Assembly: GCA_035712365.1 (NCBI GenBank)
Contig: DASTAW010000054.1
Coordinates: forward strand, 25,429 to 89,428
Reading direction: 5' to 3'
DNA from: Terriglobia bacterium
GTDB taxonomy: Bacteria > Acidobacteriota > Terriglobia > UBA7540
Length of the DNA: 64,000 bases
The translations under genes were made by a program, and so were the position numbers. How positions within the stretch are numbered: position 1 is the first letter of the stretch; each line of letters starts with the position of its first letter. Below the pieces are notes generated by a model. The model was not told the origin of the DNA. It saw nothing but the letters and a program-made list of their open reading frames with translations, and did not search any database. Of the stretch, positions 37,348-45,691 are shown in pieces.

Positions 37348-37567
37348 GGCAAATTGACCTTCCGAGAAATAGCTTAGTGCGGTTGTCAATAATTGTCAAT
37401 TTTAGGCAGGAGCAGCAGGCATAGACTTAGCGCCTTTCTGGATGGAGAAAGGGGCCATTTTACCACACGCACAGGAACCGGAGCCAAATGATAACTTGAG
37501 TTGATTGCAAAACTATCGTTGTATGATGATGGCAATCGACTGGTAGAAAGGGGTTAATTACGCAGGC

Positions 37568-38116
37568 ATGAGAAAAGTAATCTTTACAATCATAATGGCA
37601 ACGATTGCAACATGTGCTGCCGGGCAGTCCGCGGCGATAAAGCGTTACGTTGATTACAACCTGGGCTTCGAATTGTCATACCCTGCCAGCTATCGAGTGA
37701 CAGAGCTGCCGTGCGAATTTGCCAGATGGTTTGCGGAGATGGGGTGCCAAAAATTACTTTACTTGAGCAGAGGCACTGGACAAAGCCAGGGAAATATCGC
37801 TCTAATTCTCGACAGAAGACATTTCAGTTTGGCGAGACTGGAAACGGGATACGCCCACACAGGGTGGGTGGAACCTCGGCAGATTCAAATTGGCACCCAC
37901 ACGTTTTATTTTTATGGTGCTGGGGGCGGCGGGGTGACCTACCCGGATGATTATCTCTACGACCTGAATGGGTTGATTCTTAACATCAAATTCGACGGGC
38001 CGTATGCGTCAGGCAGCAAGTCGCCTACAGAAGAGACGCAGCAGGTGGAAAAAAAGATTCTCGGAAGCTTTCGGGTTCTCGCAGTGACAGCCCCTGGCGA
38101 ATGGCACAGACATTGA
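37568..38116 (+). CDS. Secreted protein of unknown function
   Basis: A 182-residue protein with a clear signal peptide (MRKVIFTIIMATIATCAAGQS). The mature part contains FELSYPASYRV and later IKFDGPYASGS...EKKILGSFRV, a pattern like PsbP/PA-type small secreted domains that follow 'LSYPxSW' in other bacteria. Two cysteines (CEFARWFAEMGC) may pair. The gene stands alone between ParDE and the DUF3857 gene. Confidence 0.65.
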   Translation: MRKVIFTIIMATIATCAAGQSAAIKRYVDYNLGFELSYPASYRVTELPCEFARWFAEMGCQKLLYLSRGTGQSQGNIALILDRRHFSLARLETGYAHTGWVEPRQIQIGTHTFYFYGAGGGGVTYPDDYLYDLNGLILNIKFDGPYASGSKSPTEETQQVEKKILGSFRVLAVTAPGEWHRH

Positions 38117-38164
38117 TGTTTACTGTCTGCGTTCGGCGAAGCTGAGTGGGGTTAGTATGGGCCA

Positions 38165-38290
38165 GTGAAACAACCGCTTCGACACTACGGCGAAAACGGT
38201 CTTCAGTTTTTGACCACCGGCCGAATCGATTATTGCCATGGATTGACTGCCATGATGCTAACTGAAAACGTCCCGCTGCGCGGAATCGCA
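38165..38290 (+). pseudogene. Possible remnant of a Y1 (REP-associated) transposase start
   Basis: A GTG-started stretch reads VKQPLRHYGENGLQFLTTGR, which resembles the N terminus of REP-associated tyrosine transposases (LKRYYG...LHFIT). The resemblance stops after about 20 residues and no HUH motif follows, so if real it is a fragment. The surrounding 281-base gap has no other feature I can support. Confidence 0.25.
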
Positions 38291-38397
38291 GATACTAAAA
38301 GGCGAGTATCTGCGCCACCCGCCGTCGCTGCCGGGAGATATTTACCGCCCCTGCCTTGACTTCAAATTACAGATGCTGTATTTAGTAGCTCCAGAAC

Positions 38398-41300
38398 ATG
38401 GTCACGGCTCGAGTGCCTCTCAGGTTAACGCTTGCTCTCCTCTCCTGCGCAGTCTGCTCCCCGGCGCAGACCCCGGCGGCGAAAACCAAACAAGATTTTT
38501 CCAATGAAGCCGCCGTAATTGAAAGCTATCGCTCGACCTATACTTTCCAGAACGATGGCACTGACACCCAGGATGTTGTCGCCAGCATCAAGGTGCAATC
38601 GGAAGCCGGGGTGCGGCAGTATGGCGTGCTGGTCTTTAGCTATCCCAGCGCTACCGCGCATCTTGAGATTGACTACGTGCGCGTCCGCCAGCCCGACGGC
38701 ACACTGGTCGTTACCCCGGCATCGAGCATCGAAGACGTTACGCCCCAAGTCACTATCGCCGCACCGGAATATAGTGACTTCAGGCAAAAGCATGTGGCCG
38801 TTAAGGCCCTCACGCCGGGAAGCGAAGTGGAATACGAAGCCCGCTTTCAGACTTTTTCGCCGCTTATCCCTGGTCAATTCTGGCTTTCATACGACTTTAC
38901 GAAAAACTCCATCATCCTGGACGAAGAGCTCGAGGTGAATGTTCCCAAAGACCGCGCCCTCGAGGTGAAAAGCGCCAGCATCCAACCTGTGGTCACAGAG
39001 CAGGGCGATCGCAAGGTTTATCTTTGGAAAAGCAGTAATCTGGAGGATGTGACGCTGCCTGAACATCCGGCAGGGCAGTATCCGCCGCCGGACGTTCTTC
39101 TAAGCTCCTTCGATAGCTGGGCGCAGGTTGGGCAATGGTGGGCATCGATCGAGAATCCGCAAATGGCGCCCACGGCAGCCATTCGTGACAAGGCCGCTGA
39201 ACTGACCAAGGGAATGACCGCTGAAGATCAAAAGCTACAGGCGATCTATGCATATGTGGCAAAGCAGTTCCGATATATCGGTATCTCATTCGGCATTGGC
39301 CGCTACCAGCCGCACACTGCCGAACAGGTCCTTGGAAATGGATATGGCGACTGCAAGGATAAGCACACCCTCCTCGCTTCGCTCCTTGAAGCTGCGGGAA
39401 TCAAGGTGGTCCCAGCTTTAATCAATTCAACCCGTAAAATTGATACGGACGTGCCCTCGCCCGGCCAATTCGACCACGTCATCACGGTTGCTCCGGAAGG
39501 CCAAAGGCTGGATTGGATGGACACGACCACCGAACTCGCACCCATGGGACTTCTGGTTTTCAACCTTCGCAACAAACACGCTCTGATTATTCCCGAAAAG
39601 CAGCCGGCATATCTGGCGATGACGCCCGCCGAGCCGACTGTCCCGGATCGCGTTACGTTTGAAGTGGCCGGCGAGCTCACGAACAATGGAACTTTTAGCG
39701 GCAAGATGAAAGACATTACCGACGGCGACAGGGCGATCCTCATGCGCCTGGTTTTCAACAATATCGCACAAGCCAACTGGCAGAAGGCCACACAAGGCAT
39801 TTCCGAACAGATCGGCTTCGGAGGAACTGTCAGTAACGTGCAGGTTTCGCCTCCGGAAGACACCAGCCACCCGTTTGCGCTTTCCTACGATTACGTTCGC
39901 AAGGATTATTCAAACTGGTCTCCGCAATCGCCGCATTACATCACGCCCCCGATTCCGTTCGGCGGGGTGCCGGCCTTGCCTCACTCTGATGACGAGACGC
40001 CGCAGCCCTTAGTGCTGGGCGAGCCGCTGAACGCGCAATATCACGCCACCATGAAGCTGCCCGAGGGGTGGACGGCCACGCTGCCGAAGCCGCTGGACCT
40101 CATCACGCCCTTCGCCGAGTACCACTCGACATACTCATTCAAGGATGGCGTGTTGACCGCGGAGAGACGGCTGATCACCAAGGCAGATGAAATCTCCGTT
40201 GCTCAACTCGATGCTTATCGCAAATTCCAGAAGGCCGTGAGCGGCGACATTCAAGACCAAATCACTTTGACAGGGGATTCAGCCACCTCTGCAGCCAACG
40301 GTAATGACGCGGACCTGCGTGAGAGAGCCGATGCGATGTCTGCTGACGAGCTGAACTCAGCCGCCGCGAAGCTCCTCGATCAAGACAAGGACTTATCCTT
40401 AGCTCGCGACCTCTTGCTGAAGGCGACAGTGAAGGACCCCAAACAGATGTGGGCATGGAACAACCTCGGTCGTGCTTACGCTGCGCTTGGTAATACGGAG
40501 GACGCAATCCGCGCCTATAAGAAGCAAATCGACCTGAATCCCGAAGACCAGTACGCCTATAACAATCTCGGTCGTGCATACGCCGCGCTTGGTGACACGG
40601 ATGATGCGATTCGGGACTATCAGAAACAGATCGAAGTGAGTCCAGGCAATCAATACGCTTACGGTGATCTCGGCGTTCTCTACATGAAACTGGGGCGATT
40701 CGATGACGCTGCCACAACGCTTCAAAAGCAAACCGAGGCGCGTCCTAACGACCCGCGGGCCTATGCCAGCCTGGGAGTGGCGTTGAACGTCATGAAAAAG
40801 TGGCCTGACGCTTCGCGTGCATACGAGCGCGCGATCGCTCTCGACCCTAAGTTCTGGGGTTACGAAATGGGTCTAGCCAATTCCTATGCAGGAGCGGGGA
40901 AAAACGAGGAAGCCGCCGCCGCGTTCGAAAAGGCCGCGGAATTGAATCCATCGCCCCCTGTCTGGAACGATGTTGGTTATTACATGGCTGAGCATGACAT
41001 TAAATTGTCCGAAGCGGAGACCTTTGTAAAAATGGCCGTTGGCGCTGCGGAAAATGCGGCTGGAAAAGTAACGCTTGATGGGCTGCAAAATGTGGACCTT
41101 GGCCCCACCGCGAGCCTGGCTTTGTTCTGGGACAGCCTCGGATGGGTTTACTTTCGGGAAGGGGAACCGCAAAAGGCTCGCCGGTTCGTTGAGGCGAGCT
41201 GGCGCCTTGGCCAGGATTCGGTGGTTGCCGGCCATCTCGGCCAGATTGACGAAAAGCTCGGCCAGAGGCAGGACGCTGTTAAGGACTACGCCTGGGCAGT

Positions 41301-41745
41301 CGCGCTTTCGCCCGGGCCGCTACCCTTGGCGTCCAAAGGCCAGACCACGACAGTTGGACCTCCGTCGCGCGTTCCGGAGGCGCATCAGGGTTTGATGCGG
41401 CTCATCGGCAGCACTACCCGTTCGGATGCCGCCGTGAAGAAGGCGCGCGATGATCTTTCCGCCATGCGCACGTATTCGATCAGCAAGGCAGGAATGAAAC
41501 CCGGTACGGCGGAGTTTTTTGTCTTGATTGCGCCGGGAGGCAAGGCCGAAGGCGTAAAGTTCATCAGCGGCAACGATTGGTTGCGCGCGGCTGACGCGGC
41601 AATCGAAGCAATCAAATTCATTGAGCCGGTCCCGGATGACGCGCCCATCAAACTCCTGCGGCGCGGGGTACTCACCTGCAGCCAAGTGGATTCTTCCTGC
41701 GCCTTCGTTCTTTTCCTGCCCGCCACCGTTCATTCAATCAACTGA
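38398..41745 (+). CDS. DUF3857 / transglutaminase-like / TPR protein with TonB-like C-terminal domain
   Basis: A 1115-residue exported protein. A signal peptide covers about 1-23. DUF3857 follows (about 40-220), then a transglutaminase-like domain with GYGDCKDKHTLLASLL (Cys near 319), FDHVITV (His) and MDTTTEL (Asp), a beta-rich linker, TPRs from about 660 to 960 and, at about 1035-1110, MKPGTAEFFVLIAPGGKAEGVKF, which looks like a TonB C-terminal domain. DUF3857-transglutaminase proteins are periplasmic and of unknown substrate; the TonB-like tail is an uncommon addition. The gene stands alone. Confidence 0.85.
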   Translation: MVTARVPLRLTLALLSCAVCSPAQTPAAKTKQDFSNEAAVIESYRSTYTFQNDGTDTQDVVASIKVQSEAGVRQYGVLVFSYPSATAHLEIDYVRVRQPDGTLVVTPASSIEDVTPQVTIAAPEYSDFRQKHVAVKALTPGSEVEYEARFQTFSPLIPGQFWLSYDFTKNSIILDEELEVNVPKDRALEVKSASIQPVVTEQGDRKVYLWKSSNLEDVTLPEHPAGQYPPPDVLLSSFDSWAQVGQWWASIENPQMAPTAAIRDKAAELTKGMTAEDQKLQAIYAYVAKQFRYIGISFGIGRYQPHTAEQVLGNGYGDCKDKHTLLASLLEAAGIKVVPALINSTRKIDTDVPSPGQFDHVITVAPEGQRLDWMDTTTELAPMGLLVFNLRNKHALIIPEKQPAYLAMTPAEPTVPDRVTFEVAGELTNNGTFSGKMKDITDGDRAILMRLVFNNIAQANWQKATQGISEQIGFGGTVSNVQVSPPEDTSHPFALSYDYVRKDYSNWSPQSPHYITPPIPFGGVPALPHSDDETPQPLVLGEPLNAQYHATMKLPEGWTATLPKPLDLITPFAEYHSTYSFKDGVLTAERRLITKADEISVAQLDAYRKFQKAVSGDIQDQITLTGDSATSAANGNDADLRERADAMSADELNSAAAKLLDQDKDLSLARDLLLKATVKDPKQMWAWNNLGRAYAALGNTEDAIRAYKKQIDLNPEDQYAYNNLGRAYAALGDTDDAIRDYQKQIEVSPGNQYAYGDLGVLYMKLGRFDDAATTLQKQTEARPNDPRAYASLGVALNVMKKWPDASRAYERAIALDPKFWGYEMGLANSYAGAGKNEEAAAAFEKAAELNPSPPVWNDVGYYMAEHDIKLSEAETFVKMAVGAAENAAGKVTLDGLQNVDLGPTASLALFWDSLGWVYFREGEPQKARRFVEASWRLGQDSVVAGHLGQIDEKLGQRQDAVKDYAWAVALSPGPLPLASKGQTTTVGPPSRVPEAHQGLMRLIGSTTRSDAAVKKARDDLSAMRTYSISKAGMKPGTAEFFVLIAPGGKAEGVKFISGNDWLRAADAAIEAIKFIEPVPDDAPIKLLRRGVLTCSQVDSSCAFVLFLPATVHSIN

Positions 41746-42077
41746 CGCCCTGTCTAATTGGTCCCCGCCGCGCTTGCTTGGGATTGGCGGTGATCCCAAG
41801 CCTGTGATAATTTTGGCGCAAATGCGCGGTCGGCCGTTTTGCAGTGTGCGAGCGCGCAATGCGATGAGGATTGGAACGAAGCTGTTAAGAAGCCGCTTCG
41901 GAAGTAACACTTGCCTTGCAATCCGCCTCTGTGTTGTGAATATTGGGCTATGGCGTGTGGCGCAGGGCCTCGGCAGTGCGCTAAGATGCGAAGCAGAGTG
42001 CCGCACGGGGCCAGGCAGCCTGGAAAATGCCCGCCCGGGAATCCCTTCTGGCGCTCTGAACCCCACGAGGCTGGTTG
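41746..42077. other. Intergenic region, nothing recognised
   Basis: 332 bases between the DUF3857 gene and the CDF gene. Frames here show no family pattern. There is a weak inverted pair (ATGAGGATTG near 41872 and GCAATCCGCCTC near 41918) that recalls the MITE ends but lacks the inner GTGAC part, so I do not call it. Confidence 0.5.
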
Positions 42078-43016
42078 GTGAGAAGTTCAACCAAATTCAG
42101 GATTGGCAAGCGAGTGGCGCTGGCCAGCATCGCTGTCAGCGGCATCCTGGCGGCATTGAAGATTACCGTTGGCATACTCGGGCGCTCTGCTTCGGTGCTG
42201 GCGGACGGCTTCGAGTCGGCGGGTGACGTGGTGGCAGCCACCGCCATTTTCTTCGGTTTCGCAATCGCTTCCCGGCCAGCCGATGAAGAACACCCTTACG
42301 GCCACGGGCGCTACGAGACGCTCACCGGGCTGGTGGTGGGTTTTATTCTGTTTGTTGCCGGCATTGGCATCTGTTACCGGTCTTTGCAGGGCGTGGACCG
42401 CGTTCACGAAGTGCCCGCGTTTTACGGAGTCTGGGCGCTCGTGCTCTCGATGGTTGCGAAGGCGGTGATGTCCGGCGTAAAGTTTCATTATGGCAAGAAG
42501 ATTCGCAGCGCAGCGCTGACCGCCGACGCCTGGAACGATTTTGTGGACATTCTTTCGGCCGTGACGGCGCTCACCGCGCTGGGGCTGACGCTGCTCGATC
42601 CCGCACGTTTTCTTGTGGCCGACAGCTATGGCGGATTTGCGGTGGGGCTGTTCGTTATTTTCACGGGCTTGCGCGTTGCCAAGGATACTTCCTCCCGGCT
42701 GACGGATGAAATGCCGGATGACGAGATGATGTCGGCCATTCGCGAAGCGAGCCTCACCATTCCGGGCGCTGTGGGAGTTGAAAAATGTTTTGCCCGCAGC
42801 GTGGGCTTGCAGTACTACGTGGACCTCCATCTGGAAGTGGATCCCGACATGACGGTGAGGAAGTCGCATGACATCGCGACGGAGGTCCGGTTCGCCATCT
42901 GCAGGAAGCTGGACTGGGTGGCCGATGTCCTGGTGCACGTCGAGCCGGCGCCAGGCACTCCACAGACCATCGCCTCCGGGAACTCCAGGACGGGCCCTGC
43001 GGAGTCGCGCGACTGA
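42078..43016 (+). CDS. Cation diffusion facilitator (CDF) metal exporter
   Basis: A 312-residue CDF protein with six hydrophobic helices and a C-terminal cytoplasmic domain (about 210-300). Helix II has SVLADGFESAGDVV with the metal-site Asp pair, and HPYGHGRYETL follows; TADAWNDFVDILSA in helix V completes the site. CDF carriers export Zn, Fe or Mn by proton antiport. The start is GTG at 42078, or TTG one codon before, after a GAGG site. The next gene's GTG frame follows directly after the stop. Confidence 0.9.
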   Translation: MRSSTKFRIGKRVALASIAVSGILAALKITVGILGRSASVLADGFESAGDVVAATAIFFGFAIASRPADEEHPYGHGRYETLTGLVVGFILFVAGIGICYRSLQGVDRVHEVPAFYGVWALVLSMVAKAVMSGVKFHYGKKIRSAALTADAWNDFVDILSAVTALTALGLTLLDPARFLVADSYGGFAVGLFVIFTGLRVAKDTSSRLTDEMPDDEMMSAIREASLTIPGAVGVEKCFARSVGLQYYVDLHLEVDPDMTVRKSHDIATEVRFAICRKLDWVADVLVHVEPAPGTPQTIASGNSRTGPAESRD

Positions 43017-43073
43017 GTGGCGCAGAAAGGCTGGGTCCCGTTTCCCGATCATTTTCCGGGTATCGGCCCTATA

Positions 43074-43811
43074 ATGGAGAGCGTGAAAGTTGACGGCAAG
43101 CTGCGCGTGGCGCTTCGGCTGCTTCTCCTGGCCGCCGTGCTGATGACGATTTTCGTTGTCTCCGCCATCATCACCATTCGCCTCACCGTCCATGGCCGTC
43201 AGGAAACCCTGCCCAGCCTGGTAGGCATGCCGATTGACCAGGCCAGAAGCACCGTGCGCAAGCTTGGCCTCCGGCTTGATGTTGAAGACCGGCTTTATAG
43301 CGACAAGATCGCTCCGGAAGCCGTTGTGTCACAGATGCCGGCCGCCGGGACCAGCATCAAGACCGAGCAGCAAGTCCACGTCCTTCTCAGTCTGGGGGCC
43401 CAGAAGGTCAGCGTTCCGGACCTGATTGGACGCAGCATTCGAGCGGCCCGGATTACGGCCGTCCAGCGCGGGCTGACCATCGGCGATGTTGCGGCGCTTT
43501 ACTGGCCGGAGGTTGAACTGAACCAGGTGGTGGCGCAAGACCCTCCTCCCGCTACGAGCGGCCTGCAAAGCCCCGCGGTTAATTTTCTGGTTTCGCTCGG
43601 TGCCACGCCCGTCGCGTATCTGTGCCCGAATTTTCAGGGGAAGCCGGTTGGAGCCGTTCGGTCTGACCTGGAGCAGGCGGGGTTTCAAACTGTTAAGGTC
43701 ACGCAGGTTGCCGTCCCCGGAGCTTTGCAGGGCAGCATCATTCGGCAACTGCCGCTTCCCGGAAGCAAGGTGACTCCGAACACGGTGTTTGAATTCCAGG
43801 TGGCACAATAG
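43074..43811 (+). CDS. PASTA-domain membrane protein
   Basis: About 245 residues: a short basic head, one membrane helix (about 12-40, LLLLAAVLMTIFVVSAIITI), then three PASTA repeats outside (TLPSLVGMPIDQARSTVRKLGL, SVPDLIGRSIRAARITAVQRGL, YLCPNFQGKPVGAVRSDLEQAGF). PASTA repeats bind peptidoglycan fragments in kinases and PBPs, but no kinase or PBP domain is present. ATG at 43074 gives a conventional anchor; a GTG at 43017 would add 19 residues. Confidence 0.85.
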   Translation: MESVKVDGKLRVALRLLLLAAVLMTIFVVSAIITIRLTVHGRQETLPSLVGMPIDQARSTVRKLGLRLDVEDRLYSDKIAPEAVVSQMPAAGTSIKTEQQVHVLLSLGAQKVSVPDLIGRSIRAARITAVQRGLTIGDVAALYWPEVELNQVVAQDPPPATSGLQSPAVNFLVSLGATPVAYLCPNFQGKPVGAVRSDLEQAGFQTVKVTQVAVPGALQGSIIRQLPLPGSKVTPNTVFEFQVAQ

Positions 43812-43876
43812 CGCGTGCCGCCAGCAGGACCGGACTCCCGCCAAAAAAGGAACGGAAGTACGTCACTTTCCGCAAG

Positions 43877-44107
43877 CTAACAGCGTTCCAGTAAATCGAA
43901 AAACGCCTCCCGGTTTATACCCGCCGTTTTAATCAGTCCGGATATAATCGGGACTCCTACTTGGGTGTACTTGGGGACGATGAGGGGCCGCGCTACGCCC
44001 GGTTTCTCTAGCTTAATGTGGCTACCTTTTTGGCCCTTAACTTGGTATCCGAGTTTGTTAAATACGCAGATGATCTTTTCCCAATGTAAAGGAACTAAAC
44101 GCGGCAC
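43877..44107 (-). CDS. hicA: HicA-family mRNA interferase toxin
   Basis: A 76-residue HicA protein with the double-stranded RNA-binding-like fold. The catalytic histidine is in GQKGSHIKLEKPG, followed by PLIVPKYTQVGVPIISGLIKTAGI. HicA cleaves mRNA. Its start overlaps the hicB end by 13 bases. The order here is antitoxin first, then toxin, on the minus strand. Confidence 0.9.
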   Translation of the reverse strand: MPRLVPLHWEKIICVFNKLGYQVKGQKGSHIKLEKPGVARPLIVPKYTQVGVPIISGLIKTAGINREAFFDLLERC

Positions 44108-44406
44108 GGAAGTTCCTTATGCAGGCCAAAAGGAATGGGAATATCGATTGGGAACGCGTTGGGGATGTTTTGGGGCTGCGCTCCAAAAGGTACGAAGCCC
44201 AATTCTCTCATCGCCTGGTCCAACGTCCCTCGCTCGATACAGCTAACGATAAACAGCTCCGAAGCCTCCACCAAATTCTTTTTTGCTTCTGACAGAGTTC
44301 TACCCTGCGTGTAAATGTCTAGCGGTGGGCAATGGGCAATGTACCAGCCTCCTTCCCGCTTCATCACTCCGAAGAGCCTAAACTCGGCCTTTACCATGAC
44401 CTTCAT
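44095..44406 (-). CDS. hicB: HicB-family antitoxin
   Basis: A 103-residue HicB protein. The partial RNase H-like domain is seen in GGWYIAHCPPLDIYTQGRTLSEAKKNLVEASELF. The C-terminal part is short and has no obvious helix-turn-helix or ribbon-helix-helix, so DNA binding may be weak or carried by the complex. A palindrome in the upstream promoter is a candidate operator. Confidence 0.88.
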   Translation of the reverse strand: MKVMVKAEFRLFGVMKREGGWYIAHCPPLDIYTQGRTLSEAKKNLVEASELFIVSCIERGTLDQAMRELGFVPFGAQPQNIPNAFPIDIPIPFGLHKELPCRV

Positions 44407-44508
44407 TTGCTTGCCTTTCTCCTGGCGCTACGCATACCCGGCTGGCTGCGTTAAGTTGGGACTTCGATCGCATTTTACGCGTCAATACAACCCTGAATTA
44501 GCACGCGA

Positions 44509-44537
44509 TTTACACTTCAGTGTACACCAAGAGTCAA
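44509..44537 (-). promoter_or_regulatory. Candidate hicBA promoter with overlapping palindromic operator
   Basis: On the minus strand TTGACT (44532-44537) and TGTAAA (44509-44514) are 17 bases apart. Between and over them lies the perfect palindrome TACACT-TC-AGTGTA (44511-44524). A repressor bound there would block polymerase, fitting autoregulation of a toxin-antitoxin operon. The leader to the hicB ATG would be about 95 bases. Confidence 0.4.
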
Positions 44538-44612
44538 TGAGGTTGTTATTTCATCGTTCCTAAAAGCCTGCGGAAAACTGGACCTTTGGGCTGTTGCGTA
44601 AAGTACATACTT

Positions 44613-44643
44613 CAAAAAAGAAAAGACCCCGCTCGAGCGAGGC
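44613..44643 (-). terminator. Rho-independent terminator of the downstream secreted-protein gene
   Basis: Read on the minus strand, CCTCGC-TCGA-GCGGGG forms a hairpin followed by TCTTTTCTTTTTTG. It lies about 33 bases after the stop of the gene at 44676-45260. Confidence 0.75.
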
Positions 44644-44675
44644 CCTTCCCTCCCGGTGCAATTTAGCCTGGCCCC

Positions 44676-45260
44676 CTAGGAACCAGGGTTCGTGCTTGTG
44701 CCACGGAGCGCCGACATCTGCTCGCCGTGAGCGGCCTTCGTGACGCTCTGAATGGTGTTGATCATTTGGTCGGCATTCCGATATATCTGGTCGATGTTGT
44801 TCGGGTAGTCAGTCAATCGCAGCGTGTGACGGTCCTCGCGGCTGGCGAGCGTGGTCAATGCCTGGTCCGTCTGGTAGACCATCCCATGGACATTCGGGGT
44901 CACTTTAGCAACCAGGTTTTGCTGCCACGGCTCCAACCGGCCTTTGATTTGGTCAAGACTTTGCAGGTCGCGTCCAATGTCATTGATGTGGTCACTTATC
45001 CTTACAAGCCTTGCCGCGTGATCTCTCCAGTTCAACGCGTAACCCTGCACTTGAAGTGGACCGACTTCCTGTCTAACCTCACGCGCACGAACGGTCATGC
45101 GGCTGAAGAGGTCCGACGCCTGTTCAACGTCATACCAGTTAGCGTTGCTGGAGGTTGCGGCAGCGGGCGAGTTAGATTCCTTCGCCAGCAACACCCCGCA
45201 AGGCATTATTAATGCTGCCAATACTAGTATTCCGCTCGTCTTAGAACATTTCAGACCCAT
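44676..45260 (-). CDS. Secreted helical protein of unknown function
   Basis: A 194-residue protein with a signal peptide (about 1-26, GILVLAALIMPCGVLLAKES). The mature part is predicted helical with few cysteines and long heptad-like runs (ASDLFSRMTVRAREVRQEVG, IGRDLQSLDQIKGRLEPWQ). It has its own terminator. I do not recognise a family; a small periplasmic helical bundle is the most that can be said. Confidence 0.65.
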   Translation of the reverse strand: MGLKCSKTSGILVLAALIMPCGVLLAKESNSPAAATSSNANWYDVEQASDLFSRMTVRAREVRQEVGPLQVQGYALNWRDHAARLVRISDHINDIGRDLQSLDQIKGRLEPWQQNLVAKVTPNVHGMVYQTDQALTTLASREDRHTLRLTDYPNNIDQIYRNADQMINTIQSVTKAAHGEQMSALRGTSTNPGS

Positions 45261-45691
45261 CGTGTCTCCTTTCTGATCGATCCATGTTACAAGCCCTGTT
45301 TACGGCATTCCCCACACCTTCCGGGCCCTCATACTTATTAAGATGCATGGGAGACGAAAGCGTTAGTTGAAGATGAACGATTTTATCCGAAGGCTGAGAA
45401 GCAGTCGAAAAGCAGCGCAAATACGTCACTCATCAGTTACCACTGCTCTGGACTGGCTGGCCGCCCGGCCTGCTGCAAAGTTGATGGGATGTCCATTGCG
45501 AGGCGCGTTTCAGGCGAAGGACTCCGGCCTCGCCGTACCCGCGCATCAGGCCTCTGAGCCTCGCGCTGCTTATAAAGTAAGATGCGGCTTCAACGGAGCT
45601 TCGTTGCTTGAAACGGTATTTTGGCGTAGTCCTCAACGGGAGGCAGTTTATAGGACGGCCTGTGGTAAACAATTACGCCGGACACGCCACA
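45261..45691. other. Intergenic region, nothing recognised
   Basis: 431 bases between the secreted helical protein gene and the homoserine dehydrogenase stop. Two overlapping frames of about 80-113 codons exist on opposite strands, but neither has a family pattern or a good ribosome site. I see no RNA gene. Confidence 0.45.

Noticed and set aside
41860..41930. ATGAGGATTG followed 40 bases later by GCAATCCGCCTC, recalling the MITE ends
   Set aside because: The inner GTGAC part of the ends and the hairpin interior are missing and no TA pair flanks it; ten matching bases can occur by chance.
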